This document shows, piece after piece, positions 10,332 to 22,114 of a DNA stretch of 64,000 nucleotides. The notes under the pieces were generated by a model. It did not search any database, had not been told where the DNA came from, and saw nothing but the letters and a program-made list of their open reading frames with translations. This DNA comes from Dryocosmus kuriphilus (taxonomy: Eukaryota; Arthropoda; Insecta; Hymenoptera; Cynipidae), in NCBI GenBank assembly GCA_038277395.1, contig CM076191.1, forward strand, positions 28,220,583-28,284,582. Reading direction: 5' to 3'. Positions within the stretch are counted from its first letter, which is position 1. Each line of letters starts with the position of its first letter. The translations under genes and the position numbers were made by a program.

Positions 10332-12531
10332 TTAAATGTAGTCTTCGTGATCGCCCTCCTCCGAACCACCAACCATGTATTTATGATCATTTTCGGACTC
10401 GTCGGTGTGAGCCGAACTATTCAGCAAGTTTAACTGCCTTATTAATTCCTCTTGACTTAGATTCTTATAATGCTTTTCTTCTTGTATTGCAACCTCTGAT
10501 GATTGGACAGTAGATTTGGTAGCCGACTTTCTTGCAGAAGATAACCTGTGTCGTTATTTTCCTGCCCGAAGTACTTCCCTCATTTCTTCTTTGTAAGCTG
10601 TAATGGAACGTGGTCCTTCGAAGAAAGGACACTCTCTTGCAGCTTCTGAAAGAAACAAGTATTAGTATTTGCAGAAAATTATTTGAAATAACTTGACCTA
10701 AAATAAACGTCTAATTGAACGTCTTAAAATAGCGGTGTAAGGACGAAATGTCATAAAAATCTCTTGAAATCTGTTCAAAATCGTAAAAACCTCTTAAAAG
10801 TTCTCAGAAATTCCTTGAAATCATGTAAAATTCTACGGTATCATTTAAAATCTCTTTATATTCATTTTTTAAAAAACCATTTTAAAATTCTTCTATAAAA
10901 AGCTGTTGTAACGAAATGTCTCTAAAGTATTGGATATAGTATATTATTTGAAGTCTGTTCTTAACAAATTTTAATAAGCGAAATTCCGTCGGTTCAGATT
11001 AAGAGAGTAATTGGTTTGTTAATGAATTGAAGTTTTAAAAAGTGAAGCAAGTAATCGTGCATGCGTATAGCGCGCATTTTGGTCTGATAGTTTAGTTAAA
11101 AAATAAAAACTTACTGAAAAAGACATTAGAGATTCTCGTGTCTCCAAATTTGGCAGTGTCATTGCTCCCTAGTCACGTGAATTGGTAAACTATATCGTCC
11201 GCCATCGTTATTTTTAGAGCCAGACTGAAAAATTCTCTCATCTTCGCTGCTCCACGAATCTTTAGATATTCGCACTGAAAAAAAAATTTGTAATAGTTTA
11301 TACGCTACATCTAATAATTCTGCATGTTTACAAAATCTAAAAAATTCTATATTATAATGTCAGGGACCAGGGTGCACGTTGGCTTAGAATGCTAACATGC
11401 CCGGGAAAAAAGAAACGATTGAACGACTGCTTTAGTGAATCGGATTTTTTTTAATAATGTGGATTCAACAGTCGTCTTTCTGAATTGAAATGTATATTTC
11501 AATCGGTCTTCAAAATTAAGACAGTTTTATCAGAAAATTCCGATTGAACAGAAAAGTTTTCATTCTTTTAGGCATTTTTCAATCAGATAGAAATTTTTAT
11601 GGGTATGCGTTGCCATATTTTACATCTAATTTTCAATTTTTTAAACTATTGACCAATTAAAAAAAATCTGTGTACTGGAAAATCGGAATTCAACATAGAT
11701 TTTTATTTGAAGAATATGAAAGATAAACATAAGTAGAGTTTCTAATTATGAAGTAAATAAATGTTTTAAAAATTTTTAATCGGTAATTTCCTATTGCTAA
11801 AAGAATGCGGACTTATAAAAGCCTCAGACCGATTCAAATTTTGTAATCGGTTTTTTGTTCCTGGGCGATACTTAATACAATTATGTAAGATTCTTACCAA
11901 ATCATCGCGCAATGTTTCGTTTCCTTCAGATTCCGCTTTTTCAAACTCCTCCAAAGTAGTTAAAGGGAAACCTTCCAGAGTTTGAAATAAGGTTTCCGAA
12001 AACTTGTTGCTTTTAACACTCTTTAGTAGGCTTTTCTTTTAAGGTCAGTCTTATAGCCTGCAGCTCTTCCTTGATTTTGTTATTATGCTCAGCAAGCTCC
12101 AAATTTCGTTGCTTCATCTCTTTTATTTGGCTTAAAATCGCTTTATTTGTTTCCTCTATATTTTCTCCATTTTTCTGCATTTTACTAGAAAATCGAAATT
12201 TTTTGTTAAAAAATAAAGAATTTACGCTAGGGAAAACTTCGGATTGAAATGTTAATTCCAAATTAACCCAAAAACTTTCCGAATCACTCCCAAATTTGTA
12301 TCTAAACCAAAGAATTTCATTCTGATCTAATCTGAAGGAAGTTTTCAATTCAAATTAATCCGAGGCCCATTCAAAATCAATCTGACCCTTTAATCCAAAA
12401 TAAAAATATTTTACTTACAGCAAGAGTTCCAGGATTGTAGCGAATGAATCTTGGCCGTGTGGTGAAAATTGGAGTAATAATATGTAGCAAATGCCGGGCC
12501 TTGCAAATCATGTGGTGGTGCAGAATCGTGT
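10332..12531 (-). pseudogene. Decayed multi-exon DUF4806-like gene
   Basis: At least four exons can be traced on the minus strand. 12531-12419 (donor CTTGCT|GTAAGTAA) encodes HDSAPPHDLQGPAF. About 12184-11780 encodes a coiled coil (NLELAEHNNKIKEELQAI) and then, after a frameshift, FPLTTLEEFEKAESEG. 11274-11115 encodes KFGDTRISNVFF and contains one in-frame TGA. 10645-10332 encodes AARECPFFEGPRSITAYKEE, one in-frame TAA, and ends EEGDHEDYI-stop. The 11115/10645 junction keeps phase (K-A-A-R). The FPL...EE, G...KFGDTRI and AARECP features resemble DUF4806, a domain common in insect transposon-associated proteins of unknown function. One frameshift and two stops make it a pseudogene unless they are sequence errors. 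The family call is from memory and moderate. Confidence 0.55.
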
Positions 12532-13879
12532 CTAAAACAAAAAACAGAAACAAAACTTATCCCACTTGGTACAAGAAGTTGAAATAGATATAAATATAAC
12601 AATATTATTTTGAGGGTAAAAACCTCAAAATTGTAATTTTCTGGAAAAAATTACATTAAAAAAAGTTTATACTTTTAGAAAACTTTTAATACACCTATAA
12701 TTCCTGGTTAGGATAAATAAACATCAATATTACTTATGCATGTCAGCACGTGGTCAACACACACCATGCATGAATTGGATGGGACAAAAAGTGTCTAAAT
12801 TCAAATTTTTTCCAGACTTTAGCGGAATTTTTAAGCCTAATAAAACATTACATACACACATTATTTACGGTGTGATTTTCCCGCAACACCCCTTAAATTA
12901 TTTTGTTTGATATACACCATATAAAAAAAATATAGGTTAGAGTTGTATACTTACAGTTTTTTTGGTTGTACACTTTATTATGTATATTTATTCTAATAAT
13001 TTTCACAATGCACCGAGACACGAGATCAACAAATTCAGGTTTCTTTTTTAATAACTATTGTACAAAAAATACACTAAATTTCATCTGAAAATAACGCGTT
13101 AAGAAACTCTCGAACGAAACACGTGCTGCAGCATGGGCAGAGTGAACAGACAAAACAGACGCCTGATTGTCGTGCGACTCATATGGTTCGCAACATGTGA
13201 CCATGTTCCGTGCATTCCGTGCGAGCGAAATGCGACTTATAACGCTCGTAGCCACGTGACCATCATTCAGTGATGGCGAGATGCGTGCGTTTGTGGCTCG
13301 TTCGAAAGGGGTTTCGATGGAGACCTTAACCCTAGATTTTCGCACTGCCAAAATTAACCCTTTCGCCGCAATCTTGGATTAGTTTTTTTGTTTTCTATCA
13401 CTCATATCTCGCGTTATAATTATCCTATATGGATTAAACCAAGATCGCTGTACTCATAAGAGTTTACTCTTTGATTAAGTTTATATGAAACTTAACTTTC
13501 CGATGCACTGGAAAAAAGTTATTAGCTTCCAAAGTTGGAAGAACTTTTTTCAAAAAATCCTTTCGCCCACTTTCTCTGCGCGTAGCTCGTTTCCAGTATA
13601 TCTAAGAACCCCCATCGATATTTTGCTATTTAAAGTAAAACCAATTTCCAGTATTTTGAAAAAAAAAATCATCACAATTGGTTGAATTTTCGCCCGCCAA
13701 TCAACGCTCGAAGTTGCGCTGTTTTTTACCGTGTCATTTTGAAGTCTCTGATATTCGTTTGCGGTTCGCACAGCATTTCTCGCTTTTGTGACTAATAAAA
13801 TGACATTTAATTAATAGCAATCACATATTTGTGTAAGCTATGCTATGGACACGTGTTTCACTTGAACTTTAAGGTCTTC
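12532..13879. other. Region upstream of the DUF4806-like pseudogene
   Basis: No supported exon. The CG-rich stretch 13140-13330 (GCGAGCGAAATGCGAC, GGCGAGATGCGTGCG) echoes 9690-9830. A minus-strand open frame at 13055-13351 lies across it, but its composition mirrors the repeated words and it lacks a recognised domain. Confidence 0.4.
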
Positions 13880-14845
13880 AAAAAAATCCATTTTCCGGCT
13901 AAACTATGCGAGATATAAACGATAATGAACAAAGTTTTTCAATTAAAAAAGATCTACAAATTTTGTTTTAACTATTTTTTGATATAATGCACGCTTTTGG
14001 TTTTACTCGCGAAAACGTTATTAAAACTTCAAAATTCCAATTTCCCGCCAAACTATTCAAGATACGGAAAAAATGATGAGAAACAAAGTTGTTTACTTCA
14101 AAAAGATCTACAAAGCTTTCTATCATTTCTTTGTGGAGACGCATAGTTTTTGAGTTATTCGCAATATATATTATTAAATATAAAGAAAATCACTTTTCGG
14201 CAAAACTATGCAAGATATGAGAAAGTATTTAGGAACATAATTGTTCACCTTGGAAAAAGCTAAAAAATCTATTTATAAGACTCATCGCTTTACTTTTAAG
14301 AATCGAAATCTATTTACAATGGATTTAAAAAAATTAATGTCGAGCGCGAAGCGCAAGTGTCATGATGAGAATGTATTCCTTTAGGTCGATAGAGCTCTCA
14401 GTAAAATAATTTCTTTCGTAATTATCAATAAAATTCAAATTTAATAATTTTATTAAAAGTAGATGTTTGAAAGTTTAAGACCCAGATAACGAAAACCGAG
14501 CACAATGTACGAGGACCAAACATAGGAGCGCGAAGCGCGGCGACCAGCAGATCGCGCGCCTTAGTTTTCTAATTTTTTTGTAACACATATAGTTTTTGTT
14601 TTAATTGTGAAAAATGTTATTAAAAAATCATGAATTTAATTTTCCGTCGAAAGTAGAAAGGGCTTTAACAAAAAATTTATAATTACCTAATTACATTGGC
14701 CAATGTTTGATCCTAAATTTAAAAACTCAATACGCACAAATGTAGGGGTAAATAACGCAACGAGCGCGAAGCGCGAGTTCCGACAGACGCAAGCCCTAGG
14801 CGCGCTCATACCTGGCGCGACGAGAATCTGCCCGCTAAGCAGGCA
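13880..14845 (+). repeat. Hairpin repeat family, copy 1
   Basis: The body has three degenerate modules of about 150 bp, each with an AAACTATGNNAGATA-like word (near 13901, 14048, 14205) followed by a GATCTACAAA-like word. The tail (14341-14845) carries GCGC-GAA-GCGC hairpins at 14344-14354, 14528-14538 and 14764-14774, and a longer GCCCGC-TAA-GCAGGC hairpin with one mismatch at 14830-14844. The same order of parts is found at 31640-33718 and, reversed, at 25500-27432. No protein is encoded. Confidence 0.75.
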
Positions 14846-15440
14846 GATTTTTTAAAAGTTTTTTTTATTAATTAAAAAAGTTTCTAACTGACTAAACAAT
14901 TTTGATTTTATAAATTCATTTAATTGTACAAATCAAGTTATACTTGGCCAAGTTTTTGCATTATGTATGTTTTTAGTGGTATCTTTTTTTTGCAAACACT
15001 CTCTTGCTAAGCATTTTGTAAATTACAAAAATTTTTACTTGTTTCGAAGTTCATGCAGGAAAACAAAATTATTTCTGGTAAATTTGATGATAATCCTAAT
15101 TTCAGATATTTCTTAGCAACAATAAAAATTGATAATATTCTTTGCAACAGTTATTTTAAATAATGGTTCTTAAAAAACGCATAGACATTTTAGTTATAAT
15201 TTGTCTTGGAATCGAATAGTTATATGAAATAAAACACAAACATTTCATAATTTCAAACGAATACTAAAATTATGAAGCCTGCTGTGCCGTGTAGCCTATG
15301 CGTACGAATTTCTTTGCGGCTTTTGAGTGTTCAGATTGTAGATCTTTATTTCCAAAGACTAGTCTAGACTTGTAATATTTTTGGCACGCTGTACCCTCGG
15401 CTTTACCTGAGTTTATTGATACTCGGTGAGGGTGGCAAGG
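14846..15440. other. AT-rich non-coding DNA
   Basis: Nothing recognisable is seen in this stretch. Confidence 0.5.
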
Positions 15441-15443
15441 TAG

Positions 15444-15735
15444 AAAAATAATGCAAGGAATTCAAAATAATGCAAGGAATTCAAAATAATGCAAGGAATT
15501 CCAAATAATTCGGGAAATTCAAAATAATACATGCAAGGAATTCAAAACAATTAGGTAAAGGAATTACAAATATAATTCAAGAAATTAAAAAGAGTTCAAG
15601 GAATTAAAATGCATTCTCTGAATTCAAAAATTTCAGAAATTTAAAGAATTCAAGAAATTCAAAGAATTGTAGGAACTGAAAGTGAATTCAAGAGAATTAA
15701 AAATAATTCAGAGAATTCAAAACAATTCTTAAACA
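15444..15735 (+). repeat. Degenerate 19-bp minisatellite
   Basis: Starts with three near-perfect copies of AAATAATGCAAGGAATTCA (about 15450-15506) and continues as increasingly divergent AATTCAA/GAATTAAA-type units to about 15735. There are no unique spacers, so it is not a CRISPR array. Confidence 0.85.
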
Positions 15736-16733
15736 GGTGTACAGCAGAATTTGTCAGATTAACACCTCGGAAAATTGATACATTTAAATGTACATTGTTT
15801 TTCCTAATACAAGCATTTTTCTTGAATGTTTCTGATATGTAAAAAAGGGTTTAAATTAGAAAAGTGTCAGATGGACAATCTCTTGAACGATTTCAATATT
15901 GTATTACAATCACATTTCTCATTTTTTAAGTTTAGTATAGCATAAAAACAGTTTTACCGATACTCCGAAATTGAAGCTTCAGTTTCAAATAAGTATGAAA
16001 ACTTAGTTACGAGCGTAGCAAATGTATATATAATAAGTATAACTGTATAAAAAACTAATAATGTAATGCATAAAAATATATTTTATTGTAATTTAAAAAG
16101 AAAATTACACAAAAGGAGAATTCTGCGCAGATTGTATGTATAGGACATTATCATATTATATATTTAAGATTGAATAGAAAATTATATGAAATATATTCTC
16201 CAATATTGTAAAAATAATGAATATTGTGTTATACGAAATATAATCCTCACATTTTTCAATGAAAATAAGCAGTTATTAACATTTACAAATCTTTTACAAC
16301 AATAATTAAACCCCTACAAATTAAATTAATAGTTATAATTCTTAAAAAGTAATAATTTTGGTAAAAGTTTCAAGTGACAAGCGTCTATAGGTGTGTATTC
16401 CAATCCTAAGTCAATATCGGAAGAAAGTGTAAAAAGTAAATAGCCGGAATATATTTCGTGAAATTCAGGACTAGATATATAAAGAGTTTCAATTTTCTTT
16501 CTAGGCGACCAGTTTACCGATGCGCTTTCGTGTTAAACCTCATATACACTCACCCTCTCCTGACCTATCCCACTTATAATATGAAACATGCTTTCTCTGT
16601 CCGTGAGGTACTGTGATAAAAAAACAGCGCCATCACGTAGCTGGTCCCAAAACTAAACCTTCCCCCGTCGTCTCGCTCCCCTTGCTATTCCCAAGTTTTC
16701 TGCTGCATTGTCGCCTCTATTCCCATCTTCCCT
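15736..16733. other. Non-coding DNA 3' of the DIRS-like element
   Basis: AT-rich DNA without a recognised gene. The part from about 16500 to 16733 is less AT-rich and adjoins the 3' end of the minus-strand retroelement, so it may include its untranslated end or terminal repeat. No terminal repeat pair was identified. Confidence 0.35.
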
Positions 16734-18398
16734 CTACGGTCCATCATCCTCGTGAAGCAACTGCCAAGCGAGTACTTCCAGGCTTCCAGGGGTGGCGTTC
16801 AGACCTGCGTCCCTCAAGACTGAATGAACCCAACCTCCGATCACTGTCCTTGAAGCTGCCTTGACAGGACCCGCTACCGTGTCAAAGAGGTCATCCAGCT
16901 TAGTTCCTGATCTTCTCTCCTCAGACTTCTTCAGTAAGGTTCTGATCCAAGTAATAGGACATAACCATATATTACGGTGACTGGATAGTTTCCACCCTGA
17001 TTGTCTAAAGCTGCCTCTATCAGTCTTTGATCCAAATGTGGGCCAAAGAATGATTTCATTACCTAAATTGGTAAGAAAGTCCCTGGATATTTAAAGTAGG
17101 GTTATCAAACGTCCTCTTTCGGGAATTGCCTCCTTTACCGCCTTGTTCTCCCGAGTCCTCCTTTCGTTTGAAAATGTCCTCCTTTCTGACCAAAATGTCA
17201 TATTTTTCATTTTTTTTTTTTTTGTCTTTCACGATGTTATAGTGAGAGATAGAACTACAAAAATGGTTCTTCTTCGAGATTTCCGAATTTTTAATCTTTG
17301 AATTTCTAGTTTCGCTTTGCGTTCGTACTTTTTATCCGTCGATGAACGACCGAAATATTTGTTGGAATTGTTTTCCAATGAGTTGAGTGTATGCTTTCTT
17401 TACTTTGTCCACTCTTTCATGGCTGTTATTCGCCAAAAAAAAAGTAAATTGTAGAGAGGGGAAAAACAGTGTCTTGGAAATTACAGCTCAGATCGATATC
17501 ATTGTTGAATGTTTGAATGAAATATTTGACTCAAATTTTCCTCCGATGGAGGTAAAAACACAACTATCTAAATTGCGAAAAGATAGCCATAAAAAAATGC
17601 GATTTTTTCTTATAAAATGTAGTTCATTTGAGAGGTAATAAATAATCTTTAATTAATAAAATACTTCTCCATGCAAACATAGTAAAAAATGGAAGCATAC
17701 TGTTCCAAAATGTTTGTAATGGCTGCCGAAAATTATTTCGTTCTGAAACAAAAACCTAATTTGTAAAAATAAAATCATTCTGTTGAACATTCGTGGTTCG
17801 CATTATTTGAAATTCGAAAAAACCCGCCTTTACTACGCTAGTAAGTTAGGATTAGGTTAGGAAATTTTCAGATGTCCTCCTTTCGTACTACAAACATATG
17901 GTAACCCTATCTTAAGAAGAGTTAGACATGCACATGATGCCCCGATGCCAACAGAAGCAAGGAAGCTGCTCTCAGAAATACCTCGAAAAAGGATAAATTA
18001 GCTGAACGAGTGGCCAGCCAATCCAAAAGAATCTGAGCGTCCCAAATCAAACGAGTAGGCTCCTTATGTTTAGCTATCGAAATTGCCCTGAGTACCTGGC
18101 GTATTAAAAAATCCGAAGATATGCTAATTGAAGATCTACCCAAGCAGAAAGTGGCGATAGCTGACTTATGGACAAGGATGGTGGTGTAAGAAAATCTTAG
18201 AGCGATGAAAAGTTTAGCCAGAAATCTTGCTAGATCCTTGCCCTGAGGGTTCCCAGAGTCGAACTGTTTTTCCTCACACCACTCGATCCATCTACGCAAA
18301 GGAGCCTTATACGTCTGAACTGTAGATTGTCGACAACTTTCCTTAACAAGATCTTTTTCCTGAGGAGACCAATCTTCAACTAGATCCCCCACACCCAA
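16734..18398 (-). pseudogene. DIRS tyrosine recombinase, split by an insertion
   Basis: The N-terminal part (18398-17922) has STVQTYKAPLRRWIEWC, typical of the SAM-like domain, and ends ASGHHVHV, where the family usually has an SGRR-type box with the first catalytic arginine. Here it is replaced by histidine. Beyond the inserted element (17097-17909) the frame continues on its far side with FGSKTDRG, FRQSGWKLS and ASRTVIGGWVHSVLRDAG. The HxxR-like region (NATPGSLEV) also lacks the expected arginine, and a stop follows at 16736-16734. When one copy of the target duplication and the insert are ignored, the frame is continuous through LTLLKISRDF. The enzyme is inactive on two counts. Confidence 0.75.
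17097..17909. mobile_element. hAT-like non-autonomous element inside the DIRS recombinase
   Basis: Left end TAGGGTTATCAAAC (17097) and right end, reverse complemented, TAGGGTTACCATATG (17909), followed on both sides by GAGGAC/GTCCTCCTTTC words, form terminal inverted repeats of a kind common in hAT elements. Flanks ATTTAAAG (17089-17096) and TCTTAAGA (17910-17917) are a diverged 7-8 bp target duplication. An open frame at 17387-17638 (contains EVKTQLSKLRKDSHKK) may be a fragment of a transposase but is not recognised. Confidence 0.75.
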
Positions 18399-20207
18399 TC
18401 CTCCACACCTGCAGAACGAGTAGGTCTACCTCTGGAGGAGGAAGGTTCGTTGTCAGGTCTATCAATACTCTGTCCAGCCTGGGAATTGTTAGAGGTGTTT
18501 CCCTGCATCTTCCCTCTAAGTCCGCCATCCAAAATGTTTGATCCCACCTGGGGGCTACTAGCAGAAACGTACCTCTGCACTTGTTCAGATGGGCCAGGAA
18601 TCTTGGCATGAGACTGGGTGGAGGGAATACCCAACCCAGCTTGAAAATCCAAGGACGGCTGAAGGCGTCTGTGAAGTAGGCAAATGGATTTTTGAAGTCT
18701 CTTGAGACATACATCCTGACTATGGCTGAATCCGCCGATGCGAACAAATCGATTTCTGGAACGCCCCATTTTCTGAAAATCTCCCTTGTAGCGACGGGTG
18801 TTAAAGGCCATTCCGGCAAAGCTTTTTTCCTGGAAAGTCGATCTGCTATTTCGTTGTATCTGCCCGGCAGATAAGCAGCTGATAGGGTTACACTCAAGCG
18901 ATCGAACAATTTGAGAACTTAGAAGGTTAGATCCAGCAGATCGAGAGATTTTGTGCCCCCCTCCTTGCGAAGGTAGGCCACTAGCATCCTGTTGTCTGTC
19001 TGCACCAGGATATGCGCATTCTGAAGGTGATGAGATTGGTTTTGTAATGCAGCAAACACACTGCGTACATCTTCTTCCGGTTGAAGTGCCAATCTCTCTG
19101 CTTTTTGTTCCAAGATCCTGAGATGAGAACGTCGTTCAACTGACCTCTCCAACCCGAGTCCGCTGCATCGATTACGAAGAAGTGAGTAATCTGACCCTTG
19201 TGCAGGCGAGTAGTCGATGCTAAGCCTCGCTCTACCATTCTAATTCCAGTCTGACTCTCCGAGAAATAGGTAACCTCTGCCGAAGCCTTCCCTGTCTGAA
19301 GAGTGTTAAAAACCTTTGAAGATAACGGTAATGAAGACGACCCCTGTGAATAACAAAGCTGGTGAAGTTCAGATGCCCTAAGAGACACTGTGTCTGCCGA
19401 AGGGTAGAAGATCCTGAGATCTGTAGCTCCCCAACCAAATCCAAAATCTTGCGAACCTTGGATTCCGGCAAGCTCATTAGGTTCTCTCGGGTGTTCCAGG
19501 TCACACCCAGAAAGTCCAGCTCTTGACAGCGGCTCCAGGATACTCTTCTGTCGATTTACCACCTAGCCAAAGTGCTCTAGGATATCTATTGTCTCCATGA
19601 TCTGATAGGATAATCTGGTTCTGTCCTGAGAAGCCAGAAGGAAATCGTTGAGATATACTATCACCCTCATCCCTCGCAGGCGAAGGATTTCCGCATTCCA
19701 GTTCGTTACTGTCGCGAATATATGAGGGGCAGATGAGAGGCCAAAGGGCAATCTCCTCATCTGGTAAAGTTCCTTGTCGTAAATGAGACGAAGGAGACAC
19801 GGTAGGTCTGTGCGATTGGCACGTGAAAATAGGCCAGAGACAAGTCTATTGGCGTCGTCCAGTCTCTCTCCTGCAAGAAGTCTGGGATCCTGAAATGAGA
19901 AATCAAACGAAACCTTCTCGCCCTCACATGGGAGTTGAGGCCTCGTAGTTTGAAGATTGGTCTCACCCCTCCGGAACTCTTCTTCACTAAGAAGACTTTT
20001 GAAAGGAAACCTGGTCCTCGGTTCCCTGATCTTTCCGAAACTCTCTGAGACTTCAAAAGCTCGATCTGTTCGGTGAATGGAGGAGAAATCCGTGTCTGGG
20101 ACCTGGAAAAGTTCCGACTGCTTATTAGATGAAGTTTTGATACCAGCGGAATACGAGTACCTGTGCTGATTTTTAATACATTTGTAGAGGCCTCCGAAGC
20201 CCTCCAT
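18376..20207 (-). pseudogene. DIRS reverse transcriptase and RNase H, frameshifted
   Basis: The reverse transcriptase reads first in the frame of 20056-19757 (FLVKKSSGGVRPIFKLRGLN, DLSLAYFHVPI) and then of 19790-19563 (RRLPFGLSSAPHIFA, VIVYLNDFLLASQD). The usual YxDD catalytic pair is changed to YLND. The connection segment (19504-19232) has SLPESKVRKI and LLGHLNF. RNase H follows as VIDAADSGWRGQL (about 19160-19120), ILVQTDNRMLVAYLRKEGG (about 19010-18950) and YLPGRYNEIADRLSR (about 18870-18820). The last frame (to 18376) contains PEIDLFAS, YVSRD and LGWVFPPPSLMPRFLAHLN, a segment seen between RNase H and recombinase in such elements. At least four frame changes are needed. Confidence 0.8.
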
Positions 20208-20325
20208 CTCTCCTGAAAATCCGCTAGTTTTCCCCCGAGAACTACCGAATCAATAAATTGTCATTTTTCGTGTTTCTTTGGAAGGGAATCCACTGCCCTG
20301 GCTTTGGTTCCTCTATGTGCTCTAC

Positions 20326-20523
20326 CTATAGATTTAACTCCGTAACGCCCAGAGGGGAATTCTTTCCCCTAGAGAACTGTGACGGTTTGCCTGTGAACTT
20401 AGACGAACAAAAATTAGACGAACCCGGCTGCGGCTGTTCTCTTTGCTGAAAGGGCTTCCTGTTGGTTAGATATATCGGGGTATTTAACCATGTCTGAGAA
20501 CCCCCTAGAGACTGGATTAGCAC
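20326..20523 (-). pseudogene. DIRS gag-like C-terminal fragment
   Basis: A frame directly upstream of the reverse transcriptase on the same strand encodes QQREQPQPGSS and FTGKPSQFSRGKNS, a glutamine-, proline- and serine-rich basic tail like the end of a DIRS gag-type protein. The upstream part is missing: repeat DNA follows beyond about 20530. The assignment rests on position and composition. Confidence 0.45.
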
Positions 20524-20585
20524 TCAGAAACATTTTTTTTCTAAAATGAATAAATCTGTTATTTCGAATTACAAAATACTAATAG

Positions 20586-21290
20586 TGGACTACCAAACAC
20601 CACCAAAAAATTTTGAATCGATTAGTGCGAACAAAATTCAAAATAGTGAAGTTTTGGCGTGCTGCGTTAATTTTTTTCAAATTTCAAGATCTTTTTCAAT
20701 TTTTACCACTAAATGTCAAAAGTGAACTACCAAACACCAACAAATGACCACCAAACGATTCCCATAAGAAACTTTCAAAAATATTAAAAAGTGAAGTAAT
20801 AAATACTCTTTGTCGTATTTCTGACATTCTCTGCTTTTAAAACCTTCGTGCCAGTGATAAGTGCACGAGTATGCCACCGCCCTCCTCGAGGCTATACTTG
20901 TCAATGTTTATAAAATTAATAAAATTACGATAATTACGTTAATTTTAATTATTAAACGATGAATGTGGGCTGCCAAACACCACCAAATGATTTTGAATCG
21001 ATTGGTGCGAACAAAATTCAAAATAGTGAAGTTTTGGCGTGCTGCAGCAATTTTTTCAAAGTTCAAGATCAGTTTTAATTTTTACCACTAAACGTCCAAA
21101 GTGGACTACCAAACACTACCAACTGACCACCAAACGATTCCTACAAGAAATTTTCAAAAATGTTAAAAAGTGCTGTGCTACCGTGAAGTTAGCACGCCAA
21201 ATTTGAAAATTCAATACCTTTTTCATTTTTGTCCACCAATCATCAAAATTGGACTACCAAACGACCACCAAACGATTCCATATAGAAAAA
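20586..21290. repeat. CCAAACACCACC-type direct repeats
   Basis: About 20586-20802 and 20964-21172 are direct copies of a roughly 210-bp unit. Each begins with ACTACCAAACACCACCAAA or a close variant, contains GATTTTGAATCGATT-like, GTGAAGTTTTGGCGTGCTGC and TTTTTACCACTAAA words, and ends ACCACCAAACGATTCC. A third, shorter copy of the end part lies at about 21225-21290. Function unknown; no coding. Confidence 0.8.
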
Positions 21291-21443
21291 TTTTGATTTT
21301 ATATGGATCTTGTGCCAATTTCACGGTGGTCTTGTTAACTTGTTCTGAAAAAAGTGGAAATCCGAGGGTAGGAGCCTGCGGTTGTGGGCTGCTTCTCACC
21401 GGCACCAACCATAGATGAACGGTTTCCTAGTAGTACTTCGTGA

Positions 21444-21698
21444 TTCTGATACTAGATGCATTTATTTTATATAACCTTCTTTTCACAAATTTTTCCCACA
21501 GTATTTTTAAAATCATACTCATTAATATTCGTGATGACATATGCTTGAAAAATAATTGACCTTCCTGTCAATTGTCGGTCATTTATATGGTAGAAAATTA
21601 CAATCCCCATTAGGGATGTTAATAAATATGATTTTAAAAATAATCTGAGAAACATTTTTGAAAAAAAAGGTTGTATAAAATAAATGCGTCTAATATCG
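21444..21698. repeat. Foldback element, about 255 bp
   Basis: About 21450-21530 is the reverse complement of about 21612-21695. The arms share GCATTTATTTTATA, CCTTCTTTTCACAAA-like and TATTTTTAAAATCATA words. The loop of about 80 bp includes a smaller GAC...GTCAATTG structure. Non-coding, consistent with a MITE. Confidence 0.75.
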
Positions 21699-22106
21699 GT
21701 ATAAATATTATACAGAAAACATGAAGAGAATCCAAGAAACGGCGCTCATATGGCTTTTAAATGTCGCAGGTCTACGAAGCGTTCTCTCAAGAATGTAATT
21801 TCTTTTTCATTTTCATCTCAAAATCACTGCTGAAATTCAGGAAGAAGGAATTTAATCAGATAAATTTGAAATTCCACAACAAGAATCATGTTCAAATCTC
21901 CTTAATTCTTCTTGTTTGGGTTTTTATAGATTATCCTTTATTAAACTTTTACTTTAAATACTAAATTATCAGATAAGAAATGATTTTCAAAATATACGCA
22001 TTTGTACACATTTTTACCTCGGATCACCAAGTGATTGACCTTTTTTGAACTCGCGTCAAAGTGTCATGGCGACCGCGCATGCGCGTCGCTAACTTCCGAA
22101 TTGAAA
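21699..22106. other. Non-coding DNA
   Basis: No supported gene. A 67-codon open frame at 21761-21964 has no recognised domain. Confidence 0.45.
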
Positions 22107-22114
22107 TGAAAAGG

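Larger units (their letters stand above)
16734..20523 (-). mobile_element. DIRS-like tyrosine-recombinase retrotransposon, decayed
   Basis: Read on the minus strand, parts follow the order expected of a DIRS-type element: a gag-like tail (20523-20326), reverse transcriptase (about 20190-19230), RNase H (about 19150-18840), a linker segment (to 18380) and a tyrosine recombinase (18398-16734). Several frameshifts separate these frames, and an 813-bp element (17097-17909) interrupts the recombinase. Termini were not resolved. DIRS elements integrate with a recombinase rather than an integrase, which fits the absence of an integrase or protease frame here. Confidence 0.8.

Noticed and set aside
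13055..13351. 98-codon minus-strand frame as first exon of the DUF4806-like gene
   Set aside because: It covers the CG-rich repeated words, has no recognised domain, and no convincing donor links it to 12531.
15444..15735. CRISPR-like array
   Set aside because: The units abut without unique spacers and decay gradually; this is a minisatellite in a eukaryotic genome.
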